From assembly GCA_910580195.1 (NCBI GenBank), contig CAJTWA010000007.1:39125-103124 (forward strand): DNA of 64,000 bases, given 5' to 3'. The notes under the pieces are model-generated. The model did not search any database. It worked only from the letters and a program-made list of their open reading frames with translations, and was not told where the DNA came from. Each line of letters begins with the position of its first letter. The first letter of the stretch is position 1. Both the position numbers and the translations under genes were made by a program. This stretch comes from an uncultured Lachnospiraceae bacterium (GTDB lineage Bacteria > Bacillota > Clostridia > Lachnospirales > Lachnospiraceae). This document shows positions 52,355 through 62,104 of the stretch, one piece after another.

Positions 52355-53062
52355 TTATGAATGTAACATTTTATGTATGCTTTTGCTGTGGCTATTTACG
52401 ACGCTTTTTAGTACATCTACGTCGGCCTGCATTTCTTCCACCTGCACCACGCCCTCTTTGTAGCGGATAAACGTGGAAAGGTAACACTCTTCGATGTTCT
52501 GTAAGCGGGGCAGGACGCCATTTTCCATCTTTAAGTTTAAGATGTGGAGGCCATTTTTCAGGGTCTTTGATTCTTCCTTTAAGATATTCACATCTTTCCT
52601 TAAGATTCCAAAGCCTACTTTTAAGTCTTGTACATCTTCTTTCAAAATCCCTACCTCGGCCTTTAGTTCTTTGGCATCTTCCTTCAAAGTACTTACTTCT
52701 GCCTTCAATTCCCCGACATCTTCCTTCAAAGTGCTTACTTCTGCCTTCAATTCCCCGACATCTTCCTTCAAGGTATTTACTTCTGCCTTTAAAACCTTCA
52801 CGTCTTCCTTTAAGGCACCCATATCTTCCTTTAAGGTACTTACATCCTCTTTTAAGGCATTTACATCTTCCTTTAAGGTATTTACATCTCCCTTTAAGGT
52901 ATTTACATCTTCCTTTAAGGTATTTACATCTTCTTTTAGGCTGCCTACATCTCCTCTTAGCTCGCCTACTTCAGCTTTTAGGGTTTGCACGCCGTCTTTC
53001 ATCGGCTGCAGCTTACTGTCCATCATGTCAGACAGCGCTGATAATAATTCCATATCTGTCAT
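52355..53062 (-). CDS. Long heptad-repeat coiled-coil protein
   Basis: The 235-residue protein is almost entirely heptads of the form LKEDVNT or LKAEVST, from about residue 27 to 165, so it should form a continuous parallel coiled coil. The C-terminal 70 residues (LPRLQNIEECYLSTFIRYKE to HSKSIHKMLHS) are less repetitive and may fold separately. No signal peptide or membrane segment was seen. The 21-bp units behind the heptads are nearly identical in DNA, so the length may vary between strains. The start at 53062 follows AGGAG. The function is unknown. Confidence 0.85.
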   Translation of the reverse strand: MTDMELLSALSDMMDSKLQPMKDGVQTLKAEVGELRGDVGSLKEDVNTLKEDVNTLKGDVNTLKEDVNALKEDVSTLKEDMGALKEDVKVLKAEVNTLKEDVGELKAEVSTLKEDVGELKAEVSTLKEDAKELKAEVGILKEDVQDLKVGFGILRKDVNILKEESKTLKNGLHILNLKMENGVLPRLQNIEECYLSTFIRYKEGVVQVEEMQADVDVLKSVVNSHSKSIHKMLHS

Positions 53063-53207
53063 ACATTTCTCCTTCCTTGTTTTTGGGATATCCCGACTAT
53101 AGCACAAACCGGAAAAATATTCTATGCACGAAAATGTAGAAAATTTCCGCAGATTTTTCCCCAAAAACGCTGCAGCCCTGATTCTGCCTTCGTTCCAGAT
53201 GTCAAAA

Positions 53208-53240
53208 CACCCCTGCCAGCAATTTGCTGGCAGGGGCGTC
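53208..53240 (-). terminator. Intrinsic terminator of ilvC
   Basis: CGCCCCTGCCAGCA pairs with TGCTGGCAGGGGTG around AAT(T), followed by TTTTGAC on the minus strand. Confidence 0.92.
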
Positions 53241-53293
53241 CTTACCTTCCTAGGGTAATGAAATGTTCTGTAAAGCTGGCATCCGTTTACCAT

Positions 53294-54888
<1,595 letters not shown>

Positions 54889-54983
54889 CCACAAACCCCG
54901 CCTTTTCTTTTTGCTGCTGTAATCCTATCCCGCTGCCATGCCGGCATATTGCAGTGTGCCATGCCGCTTCGCGATTACTCATT

Positions 54984-55011
54984 AGTTTAGCACATTCAAC
55001 CGGTTTGTCAA
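54984..55011 (-). promoter_or_regulatory. Promoter of ilvN-ilvC
   Basis: TTGACA (55006-55011) and TAAACT (54984-54989) on the minus strand, 16-bp spacer. No T-box was recognised in the short leader. Confidence 0.7.
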
Positions 55012-55074
55012 TAGGCTGGCCCTGTTGTTTTTCCCATATCCATACGAAATATTTTTACCATCCATTCCTCCCAG

Positions 55075-56097
55075 TTATACTTTTCCATACCGCAGGGTCT
55101 TATATACTGCCACGCCTGTTTCTGCAAGGGTAACTAAAATGATTATGGCAAGCAGGACGCCGGATACAATCCCGCTGTCCCAGTACAGCAGCAAATCCCC
55201 TTTTGAAACAATCTCTATTTTGCACACTTTTTCCAGTTCTTCCACAAAATTTGTGTTCCAGCAGGGCAATACCTCCAGCACAACTACAGCAAACAGGATG
55301 TCGCAGGCCCCCGATACAAGCTGGCTTGCCATTACTACGGTGCAGTAACGCCCCGCAATCAGCTTAATAATTTCATTAATCAGCACAATGCAGAGGTCTG
55401 CCAGCAATAGCGGCAGGATGATATGCCAGATTTCCAAGTTAAATGGAAATATAACCTTCACTTCCCCGTTTCCCAGCCGCTGTGCCCATTCCGGCGCAAA
55501 TACCAGCGCACTGCCGAAAAGGACCGTGCAGCAAATGCCAACCACGCAGTCCCCCCTGCTGATCCTGGCCCTTTTATCCGGGACTGGGGGCAGGATGGCA
55601 GGGGTCCAAGATTTTAGCTGTTCCACCGACCACTCTTTTTCCTTCCAAATCTGGAACTTCACATCCTGCCGCTCTAAGATGGCAAAAATGAAAGTAACCA
55701 GCCCAAACCCGCCCATCAGGCTAATTAGGATATTGATGATGGTATCGCTGTAAAAGGAAACCCGCAGCAGGTGCCCGGGGAAAATTGCCCCCTGAAAAAC
55801 TGCCGCCGCTAAGTTCAGCCCTACCGTAGAGGCAAGAAAAATCTTCATGACCCAGCAATAATCCCCATAGTACTCCGGCCCTACCAGATACTGGCGCTCC
55901 CCGGCATATTTCTGGGCAAAATCCTTGGGATTGCCTAGTTCTGTTAAAACTTCTTCTATCTTGGCCCCGTCACGCTCCATCATATCGGAAATCAATTCCT
56001 GAAGCTCCAGCTGGATCTCTTCCCGCTGCCCCTTGGGCACCCGCCGGGTGACTTCATAAATATAACGTTCTGCCATATCATTCTCATGCTTTGCCAT
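55075..56097 (-). CDS. HAAS-domain membrane protein
   Basis: The 340-residue protein starts with a helical HAAS/DUF1700-type domain (YIYEVTRRVPKGQREEIQLE, LTELGNPKDFAQKYAGE) followed by about eight membrane helices. HAAS proteins are nearly always encoded after a PadR regulator and are thought to sense or modulate membrane stress; the mechanism is not established. The start at 56097 follows GGAGGAG; other in-frame ATGs upstream overlap the PadR gene. It lies 39 bp after padR on the same strand. Confidence 0.85.
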   Translation of the reverse strand: MAKHENDMAERYIYEVTRRVPKGQREEIQLELQELISDMMERDGAKIEEVLTELGNPKDFAQKYAGERQYLVGPEYYGDYCWVMKIFLASTVGLNLAAAVFQGAIFPGHLLRVSFYSDTIINILISLMGGFGLVTFIFAILERQDVKFQIWKEKEWSVEQLKSWTPAILPPVPDKRARISRGDCVVGICCTVLFGSALVFAPEWAQRLGNGEVKVIFPFNLEIWHIILPLLLADLCIVLINEIIKLIAGRYCTVVMASQLVSGACDILFAVVVLEVLPCWNTNFVEELEKVCKIEIVSKGDLLLYWDSGIVSGVLLAIIILVTLAETGVAVYKTLRYGKV

Positions 56098-56135
56098 ATG
56101 CTCCTCCATTCTGCGGGGCGCCGTTTGCCCCGCCG

Positions 56136-56474
56136 CTAATTTTCCTCCAGCAGTTTTTCCATCGTACGGGAAATGCCCTGCCACTGTTCCTTCAATTCTT
56201 TGTATACCTCGTCCCCGGACGCTGTCCGCCTGTAATACTTCCTAGGCTTAGATCCCCCTGTTTCCCAGTCGCTGGCAAGCAGCCCCTGTTTTTCCAGCCT
56301 CCGCAGCAGGGGATACAGGGTATTGGTTTCAATCCTGACCCCCTGCCCCTCCAAGCCTTGGACTAAGGCGTAGCCATATTTTGGTTCCTTTAGCTGGCTT
56401 AGGACGCTTAAGACCAGCGTGCCCCTGCGCAGTTCCAGCAGCAGGTTTTCCAATGTTTCTTTTTTTTCTCCCAC
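56136..56474 (-). CDS. PadR-family transcriptional regulator (GTG start)
   Basis: The 112-residue protein has the PadR winged helix: LLELRRGTLVLSVLSQLKEP, YGYALVQGLEGQGVRIETNT, LYPLLRRLEKQGLLASDWE and RKYYRRTASGDEVY. A GTG at 56474 is the only start close to the AGAGGTG site; an open frame extends upstream through the promoter. It is a short PadR-s2 type repressor and probably controls its own operon with the HAAS gene through a palindrome in its promoter. Confidence 0.93.
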   Translation of the reverse strand: MGEKKETLENLLLELRRGTLVLSVLSQLKEPKYGYALVQGLEGQGVRIETNTLYPLLRRLEKQGLLASDWETGGSKPRKYYRRTASGDEVYKELKEQWQGISRTMEKLLEEN

Positions 56475-56492
56475 GTTATCACCTCTGGCTTT

Positions 56493-56522
56493 ATTATAGT
56501 GTATATCACACACTATTGTCAA
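56493..56522 (-). promoter_or_regulatory. padR promoter with overlapping palindromic operator
   Basis: TTGACA (56517-56522) and TATAAT (56493-56498) on the minus strand have an 18-bp spacer. That spacer is a dyad, ATAGTGT at one end and ACACTAT at the other (56496-56516), the typical layout of a PadR operator. Confidence 0.8.
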
Positions 56523-56684
56523 TAGAAAAATATATTTTTTTGTACAATACCGTTTCACGCCGTTACTGTCCGCTCCATGGCCTGCAGCACAGTTCACGAT
56601 ACACCAAAACCACACAAAAAGACTGTTTCCCAGCCCACGCTCTGGAAAACAGTCCCTTTTCTAACTGCTTTTATTAAATTTACA

Positions 56685-56810
56685 ATCCATGGCGGTTCCA
56701 CGGTTCCGAAATCCCATCCACTTAATTTTACAATTCATGGACGGTTCCGGAATCCCATTCCCTTAAATCTACAATTCACGGGCGGTTCCACGATTCCAGA
56801 ATCCCGTCCC
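56685..56810 (-). repeat. 38-41-bp repeat of the papain-like gene 3' end
   Basis: TACAATTCA-GGCGGTTCC-GGAATCCC units start at 56691, 56729 and 56770. The rightmost unit contains the real gene end (codons for ILESWNRP and stop at 56776); the others are non-coding copies downstream. Confidence 0.85.
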
Positions 56811-57621
56811 CTTTCCACTGGTTGTCCTCTTCCACATAGCTGTCCACCAACAAATATTGGTACCTGCTGATGGATTTCAACGCGTCATAAATGTACCGCA
56901 GCGGAATCCTTGTGCGGTTATTTTCCGGGTTCCCCGGCTCCGCTAAGAATACGGTGCCGTCCTCTTCCCGGTACAGCCAGATATTTACATAATGCCCCGG
57001 CGTATCCTGCCAATATGTGTCGTCATCCCCGCTGCTGATAAGCACAATGGCCGACTTTGCCCGCCGGATTTGGCTCCGGAACCTCCGGTATGTCTTAGGT
57101 TTTTTCAAAATCCTGCTGCGGATGCCGCAATGCCTTAAGGTATCCTGCATCGGCTCCCAGTCGATGGCCCCATACTTCCCGTCCGGGGCATATTTTGACA
57201 CTTCCCGGGCAAGGCCGTACATGCCCCAAGGGGAAACTTCATAAGGCGACAAGGTATTATAAATATTGGCAAGGCAGCAAAGCCCGCAGCCAAACCCGCC
57301 AAAGGGGTTGCCTTCCACGCCAAACTGGCTCCATTCTCCAGACCATGCCCTGCCTTCGCCCCAAGATTTCGGCCCCTGCAGGAACGTGTACACATCCTCT
57401 TCCTCAATGGTAAATGCTTTTATTAAAGCTTGGCGGTCTTCCAAAGACAGCTCCTGCCCCAGCCACAAGGCCGTTCCTGCATACAGGCTTTTTTCGCCTT
57501 CCGTAATGCCCCCGCCTGCCTCTTCCACAGTCCCATCCGGCTCTTTTAGCACCCACATGGCAACATAATATAACAGGATGCACAAAAGGAAAATACCCAG
57601 CACAGGCATATATTTTTTCAT
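56776..57621 (-). CDS. Membrane-anchored papain-like (C39-type) protein
   Basis: The 281-residue protein has an N-terminal anchor (MPVLGIFLLCILLYYVAMWV) and an extracytoplasmic domain with the pattern of C39-like cysteine peptidases: GGFGCGLCCLANIYNTLS (Cys at residues 112, 115 and 116) and PGHYVNIWLYREED (His210), followed by FLAEPGNP. One of the cysteines would be the nucleophile. It may cut peptides or act as an amidase; no substrate is evident nearby. The start at 57621 follows GGAGGG. It is downstream of the YwqG gene, with a hairpin between. Confidence 0.75.
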   Translation of the reverse strand: MKKYMPVLGIFLLCILLYYVAMWVLKEPDGTVEEAGGGITEGEKSLYAGTALWLGQELSLEDRQALIKAFTIEEEDVYTFLQGPKSWGEGRAWSGEWSQFGVEGNPFGGFGCGLCCLANIYNTLSPYEVSPWGMYGLAREVSKYAPDGKYGAIDWEPMQDTLRHCGIRSRILKKPKTYRRFRSQIRRAKSAIVLISSGDDDTYWQDTPGHYVNIWLYREEDGTVFLAEPGNPENNRTRIPLRYIYDALKSISRYQYLLVDSYVEEDNQWKGDGILESWNRP

Positions 57622-57669
57622 GTCTGTTCCCTCCATATGCGTTTTGCGCCCCATTGGCAGCAGTTTTCA

Positions 57670-57713
57670 CATAGGCGGACACATCCGCGCCATAAGGGGG
57701 CCATCCGCCTATG
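57670..57713 (-). terminator. Hairpin after the YwqG gene
   Basis: CATAGGCGGA pairs with TCCGCCTATG around a 24-nt loop, 38 bp past the YwqG stop. There is no U-run, so its strength is doubtful. Confidence 0.5.
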
Positions 57714-57750
57714 CTTCTTACGCCTTTTGGGCATTGCCATACGCATGGGT

Positions 57751-58602
57751 CTAACAGCAGTCCCAGTTATACAGGATTTTGCTGAAATCCCGCTTTTTCA
57801 AGTCCTCTTGGTTGATAAAGAAATTTCCAACGCCGGAATCGCCCCACATAATATAATCCTCACCCTCCCCATAATCGGAATCCATCTGGAAAAGCATGGT
57901 ATCGTAATACCGATACCGTTCCTCATACGCCCGCGGGTCCTCTTGGGTAAAATAGGGGTAGCCCAACAGCCAGTGGCCGCCATCCGGGTACTCTTCCTCC
58001 ATCTTGTCATAGGCGTCTTCGCCCAAAATCTGGTACAGGTTCCCGCCTTCATACTTGTTCCCATATTTTTCCTGCATGATGTCCTGAAAGATTCCGCTAA
58101 ACCGGTAATCCCCTTCCCCCATGGAAACCTCCTGTTTTGTGATTTTTAAAGCCATCTCTGTCCAAATGGGGGTAAACTCCTCCAGATTTCCGTCTGTGCT
58201 GACTGGCATCCCAAGGCTTTTTACCTGCGCTTCGTCCAACTGGTAATTGACCGACTCATGGTACACAACACGGAAATCCCGCTGTTCCCCCTGTTCATCA
58301 AAATCCATGCCGCAGACGTCATCCAGCGCAATAAAAAATTGGAGCATCCCTGTATCCGGGAGCAGCTCATGCTTTTCTGCCTCTTGGAACATTTTTTCAA
58401 AATTTATCTGCGCCAGAAGCATTAATTCCTTCCCGTCGCTGCCCTTCGGGTATTCTTTCCCCATGTCCCAATAAGGCAGGCCGCCGAATTTGCTGTCGAA
58501 AATGCTTGGCTTCTTTTCCTTGTCCAAGACAAGGGAATATGCACTTCTCTTCGTCTTTTCCCTGACTTCCCCAATAACCGCTTTTGCTTCTTTCCAATCC
58601 AT
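57751..58602 (-). CDS. YwqG-family (DUF1963) protein
   Basis: The 283-residue cytoplasmic protein shows the DUF1963/YwqG pattern: SIFDSKFGGLPYWDMGKEYP, LLAQINFEKMF, DTGMLQFFIALDD, GGHWLLGYPYFTQEDPR, and LFQMDSDYGEGEDYIMWGDS near the end. The function of this family is unknown; members are sometimes linked to toxin immunity or ubiquitin-like systems. The frame is intact and ends in FINQEDLKKRDFSKILYNWD. It is not linked to any recognised toxin here. Confidence 0.88.
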   Translation of the reverse strand: MDWKEAKAVIGEVREKTKRSAYSLVLDKEKKPSIFDSKFGGLPYWDMGKEYPKGSDGKELMLLAQINFEKMFQEAEKHELLPDTGMLQFFIALDDVCGMDFDEQGEQRDFRVVYHESVNYQLDEAQVKSLGMPVSTDGNLEEFTPIWTEMALKITKQEVSMGEGDYRFSGIFQDIMQEKYGNKYEGGNLYQILGEDAYDKMEEEYPDGGHWLLGYPYFTQEDPRAYEERYRYYDTMLFQMDSDYGEGEDYIMWGDSGVGNFFINQEDLKKRDFSKILYNWDCC

Positions 58603-58724
58603 ATGGTACCCTCCGTGATTCTGTAGTATGTGGTATTAATTTTACAACAGAATATGGGATACTTCAATAGCCATCTGGAATTTGCCCCCTTTTGTTCTAA
58701 ATTCCCCTATATTATACCGTATAA

Positions 58725-58761
58725 CTTCCATTTTGGATACTTTTCCCTTCCATTATGGATA
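58725..58761 (+). promoter_or_regulatory. Twin direct repeats upstream of the XRE gene
   Basis: CTTCCATTTTGGATA (58725-58739) and CTTCCATTATGGATA (58747-58761) are spaced 22 bp start to start, about two helical turns. They lie just before the XRE gene and may be its operators. Confidence 0.6.
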
Positions 58762-58787
58762 ATAATTTTTCTCACGAGGTGATTGAT

Positions 58788-59027
58788 ATGGCTGAAAGGA
58801 TTAACCAACGTTTAAACCCCATTGTTGGCTCAAACATCCGCAGGCTCAGGAAAGAGCGCGGCATGAAAGCCACGGAAGTGATTGCCCGGCTGCAGCTGGA
58901 GGGCGTTTATGTCACTACTGGCATCTTCAGCAAGGTGGAGCATGGCTGGAACAACCCCAGCGTTGACATGCTGATTGCGCTTACTGGCATTTTCCAGTGC
59001 GACTTCAATGAATTCTTCCGGAAATAA
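58788..59027 (+). CDS. XRE-family helix-turn-helix regulator
   Basis: The 79-residue protein is a single helix-turn-helix domain: NPIVGSNIRRLRKERGMKAT, EVIARLQLEGVYVTTGIFSK, VEHGWNNPSVDMLIALTGIF. Such short regulators bind DNA as dimers and usually control themselves or a neighbour. The start at 58788 follows GAGGTGATT. It is divergent from the YwqG gene and convergent with the decayed gene after it. Confidence 0.92.
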   Translation: MAERINQRLNPIVGSNIRRLRKERGMKATEVIARLQLEGVYVTTGIFSKVEHGWNNPSVDMLIALTGIFQCDFNEFFRK

Positions 59028-59081
59028 GCGTCTGGAATCCCACTTCCGGGACTCCAGGCGCAATCAATCCATTCCCCTATT

Positions 59082-59953
59082 TTATTTCCCTTCCCATACC
59101 GGGAGCGTGGATGATGCTTTCAGGCAGACCCTGCCATACGCAATCCGCTCAACGGGCTTTAAAATCTTCTCAAGGGACGCAATATCCTCTTTACATACAT
59201 CCTTAAAGCAGCCCCCTCCGTATCTTACTGCTGCAAGATTCCCCGCAAGGACAGCCCTGAAATTCCCGTCACCGTCGTAAACCGCACGGTTCAATGTTTC
59301 CCCCTGTACCACTGCGTCTTCCACACAGACCACGGCAAGCCCGCCTCCAAGCAAGTAAATGTACCCCGGCTCCAGCAAGGAAACGTCCGCCTCCCCCAAA
59401 TACCCCTGATATACTTCCCCAGTTTTACCGACACGCATGATATATGCACTGACTTCCAAAAAATCAGCCCCTTTCCATAAATTTTCCAACTCCACGCCGC
59501 GCACGAAAGCCCCGGCTGAGTATACTGGAAATCCCCCCGAAACGCCATGCCATCCTGCACAAAGCCCATCCCTCCAATTGGAATCCCTGTGCACCACGCT
59601 GTCCTTGCCAGATGCACCAATATAACCCAAAACAGGGCATCCGCCTTAAAACAACGCATCCGCCCCAACCCAAAAACAAAAAAGAGCCTCCTCCCAAAAC
59701 AGGCAAACAGTAATGGAAAACCACATCTGCTACAGCCTGTATCGGAAGGAAACTCCCACCTAAAGCAACTCACCCATACCAAACAGCCAAAAACCTGCCT
59801 GCGGTAACACCCCCGGCAAAATGCCATCATAATATCCACAACCTCCTGTTCCTCACTAATCAGATACCCACGCAGTACTTTCCTGCTAATATACTGCCCG
59901 ATAATGTCTTTCTCATTTTTCTGATACAAATCCTTCCCTTCCACCCAACACAT
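59082..59953 (-). pseudogene. Decayed gene, copy A
   Basis: The C-terminal 180 codons (from about 59630) read as a good protein, ending SLEKILKPVERIAYGRVCLK and containing LNRAVYDGDGNFRAVLAGNL, which resembles DUF3846-type phage or plasmid proteins. The N-terminal part (from 59953: LYQKNEKDIIGQYISRKVLR to QEVVDIMMAF) is in another frame, and stop codons interrupt the stretch between. I take this as a frameshifted gene. Only this copy has the unique 3' end; the rest lies in the duplicated unit. Confidence 0.6.
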
Positions 59954-61126
59954 GCTTTATCGTGACATCCGCTATCCCATCTTCCGTTGTATCCTTATCC
60001 TCCGGATGAAGCGCCTGATATAGCTAAAGCAGATACTTTTTATCCTAAAATAAATTTGCAAACACACAGCCACGGTTTTTTTGCTTTGGCTTATTCTCCG
60101 CCATCCCATAACCCCATTCCCATTCAAATTCTGGTTCTGCTTTTCATATAGCATACAAAAAACGGCTGCTCAAGGATTTTCCCTGAAAATCCAGATACCC
60201 CACATATTTCTGTTTCCCCCTGTACCACTGCGTCTTCCACACAGACCACGGCAAGCCCGCCTCCAAGCAAGTAAATGTACCCCGGCTCCAGCAAGGAAAC
60301 GTCCGCCTCCCCCAAATACCCCTGATATACTTCCCCAGTTTTACCGACACGCATGATATATGCACTGACTTCCAAAAAATCAGCCCCTTTCCATAAATTT
60401 TCCAACTCCACGCCGCGCACGAAAGCCCCGGCTGAGTATACTGGAAATCCCCCCGAAACGCCATGCCATCCTGCACAAAGCCCATCCCTCCAATTGGAAT
60501 CCCTGTGCACCACGCTGTCCTTGCCAGATGCACCAATATAACCCAAAACAGGGCATCCGCCTTAAAACAACGCATCCGCCCCAACCCAAAAACAAAAAAG
60601 AGCCTCCTCCCAAAACAGGCAAACAGTAATGGAAAACCACATCTGCTACAGCCTGTATCGGAAGGAAACTCCCACCTAAAGCAACTCACCCATACCAAAC
60701 AGCCAAAAACCTGCCTGCGGTAACACCCCCGGCAAAATGCCATCATAATATCCACAACCTCCTGTTCCTCACTAATCAGATACCCACGCAGTACTTTCCT
60801 GCTAATATACTGCCCGATAATGTCTTTCTCATTTTTCTGATACAAATCCTTCCCTTCCACCCAACACATGCTTTATCGTGACATCCGCTATCCCATCTTC
60901 CGTTGTATCCTTATCCTCCGGATGAAGCGCCTGATATAGCTAAAGCAGATACTTTTTATCCTAAAATAAATTTGCAAACACACAGCCACGGTTTTTTTGC
61001 TTTGGCTTATTCTCCGCCATCCCATAACCCCATTCCCATTCAAATTCTGGTTCTGCTTTTCATATAGCATACAAAAAACGGCTGCTCAAGGATTTTCCCT
61101 GAAAATCCAGATACCCCACATATTTC
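59295..61126. repeat. 916-bp tandem duplication, two copies
   Basis: Bases 59295-60210 and 60211-61126 match along their length as read; every ORF in one copy has an identical twin exactly 916 bp away. The unit starts TGTTTCCCCCTGTACC and ends ATACCCCACATATTTC. There is almost no shared sequence at the junctions. The lack of differences points to a recent event. Confidence 0.95.
60211..60869 (-). pseudogene. Decayed gene, copy B (3'-truncated)
   Basis: This is the second copy of the same frameshifted gene within the 916-bp unit. It lacks the unique 3' end of copy A; its reading frame passes from AVVQGE straight into duplication-junction sequence (TEICGVSGFSGK). It is unlikely to make a working protein. 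Confidence 0.7.
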
Positions 61127-61281
61127 TTCAAGCCAGACACGTACATAGCCTGCCATGCCTGAAATGGAATGATACCGTTTTGCCAAAAATATAGCGAAAA
61201 TAACCGCCCAGCATTCTAAACTGGACGGCCATCTTCAGATAATCAGTTTGCCCGAAGTTTTGTTCAGGAACCGAAACCCCT

Positions 61282-61983
61282 TTATTTTGTCACACGCATG
61301 AAATGGGCAACTGACTTATCTTTCTTGCTATAATAACTTGTTTTTCCAAATACTGCCTTCCCTTCAAAAAACTTCTTATCCTTGGCAGTTTGCACTAAAC
61401 CAGTGGAACCCCCTATTCCAATGCAAAGTCCCTTATAGTCCTTAGGATAGGTTACTTTCACCTTCAGAGAACCATTTTGGGGTAAAGATACCCAACAGCC
61501 ATCATCATCATAATAATATTTGAGGGGTGAATATACCCAGTCCCCATATTCTGCGACGACTTTTTTCTTGTTTTTTTTCGCCAGGCATTTACCTGAATCA
61601 TAATCTACAAGTGCCCAAAAAAACATGATCCCCCTCTTTCCCTGCAGGCTCTCTGGGCTGTTTGCTATCTTATGAACCTGGTTTTTACTCATATTCCATT
61701 GGTACGTGACTTTCATTGTAAATGTCAGTTCCTTATAGCCTTTCTTTTTAGAATCCCTTATCTTATAATCCGTTATTTTTGCTTTCTGCTTTACCATGCC
61801 CAATCCGGCGCATCTAGTCTTATATGTAACCGTTTTATTCTTCTTCAAATCCCACTTGACATTCACTGTTTTCATATGGGGCTTGGATGCCGCCTCAACC
61901 CGTGAGGGCAGAAATATTCCTCCAAATGCCATCACAACTGCCAACAAAAACACGGTTAATCTTTTTCTGCTGTCTTTTTTCAT
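61282..61983 (-). CDS. Secreted protein of unknown function
   Basis: The 233-residue protein has a clear signal peptide (KRLTVFLLAVVMAFGGIFLP, cut after VEA or AA) and a Lys-, Tyr- and Trp-rich mature part with beta-strand character (VNVKWDLKKNKTVTYKT, YKELTFTMKVTYQWNMSKNQ, YGDWVYSPLKYYYDDDGCWV). No membrane or wall anchor. No family recognised. The start at 61983 follows AAGGAG. It lies after the leucine-rich-repeat protein gene on the same strand. The 61127-61281 spacer holds nothing recognised. Confidence 0.82.
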   Translation of the reverse strand: MKKDSRKRLTVFLLAVVMAFGGIFLPSRVEAASKPHMKTVNVKWDLKKNKTVTYKTRCAGLGMVKQKAKITDYKIRDSKKKGYKELTFTMKVTYQWNMSKNQVHKIANSPESLQGKRGIMFFWALVDYDSGKCLAKKNKKKVVAEYGDWVYSPLKYYYDDDGCWVSLPQNGSLKVKVTYPKDYKGLCIGIGGSTGLVQTAKDKKFFEGKAVFGKTSYYSKKDKSVAHFMRVTK

Positions 61984-62104
61984 AAATTTTCTTCTCCTTA
62001 CACCATCCCTGTTTTTATAAATCATTCCCGCCCTTCTTTGAAAAAATCAGGATACCCCGTAGAAAGGGGAACGGGACAACAGCCACCATCTGGTACATCG
62101 GAAT

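Noticed and set aside
52494..53139. Overlapping plus-strand ORFs of about 200 residues with regular repeats
   Set aside because: They are shadows of the heptad coiled-coil gene on the minus strand.
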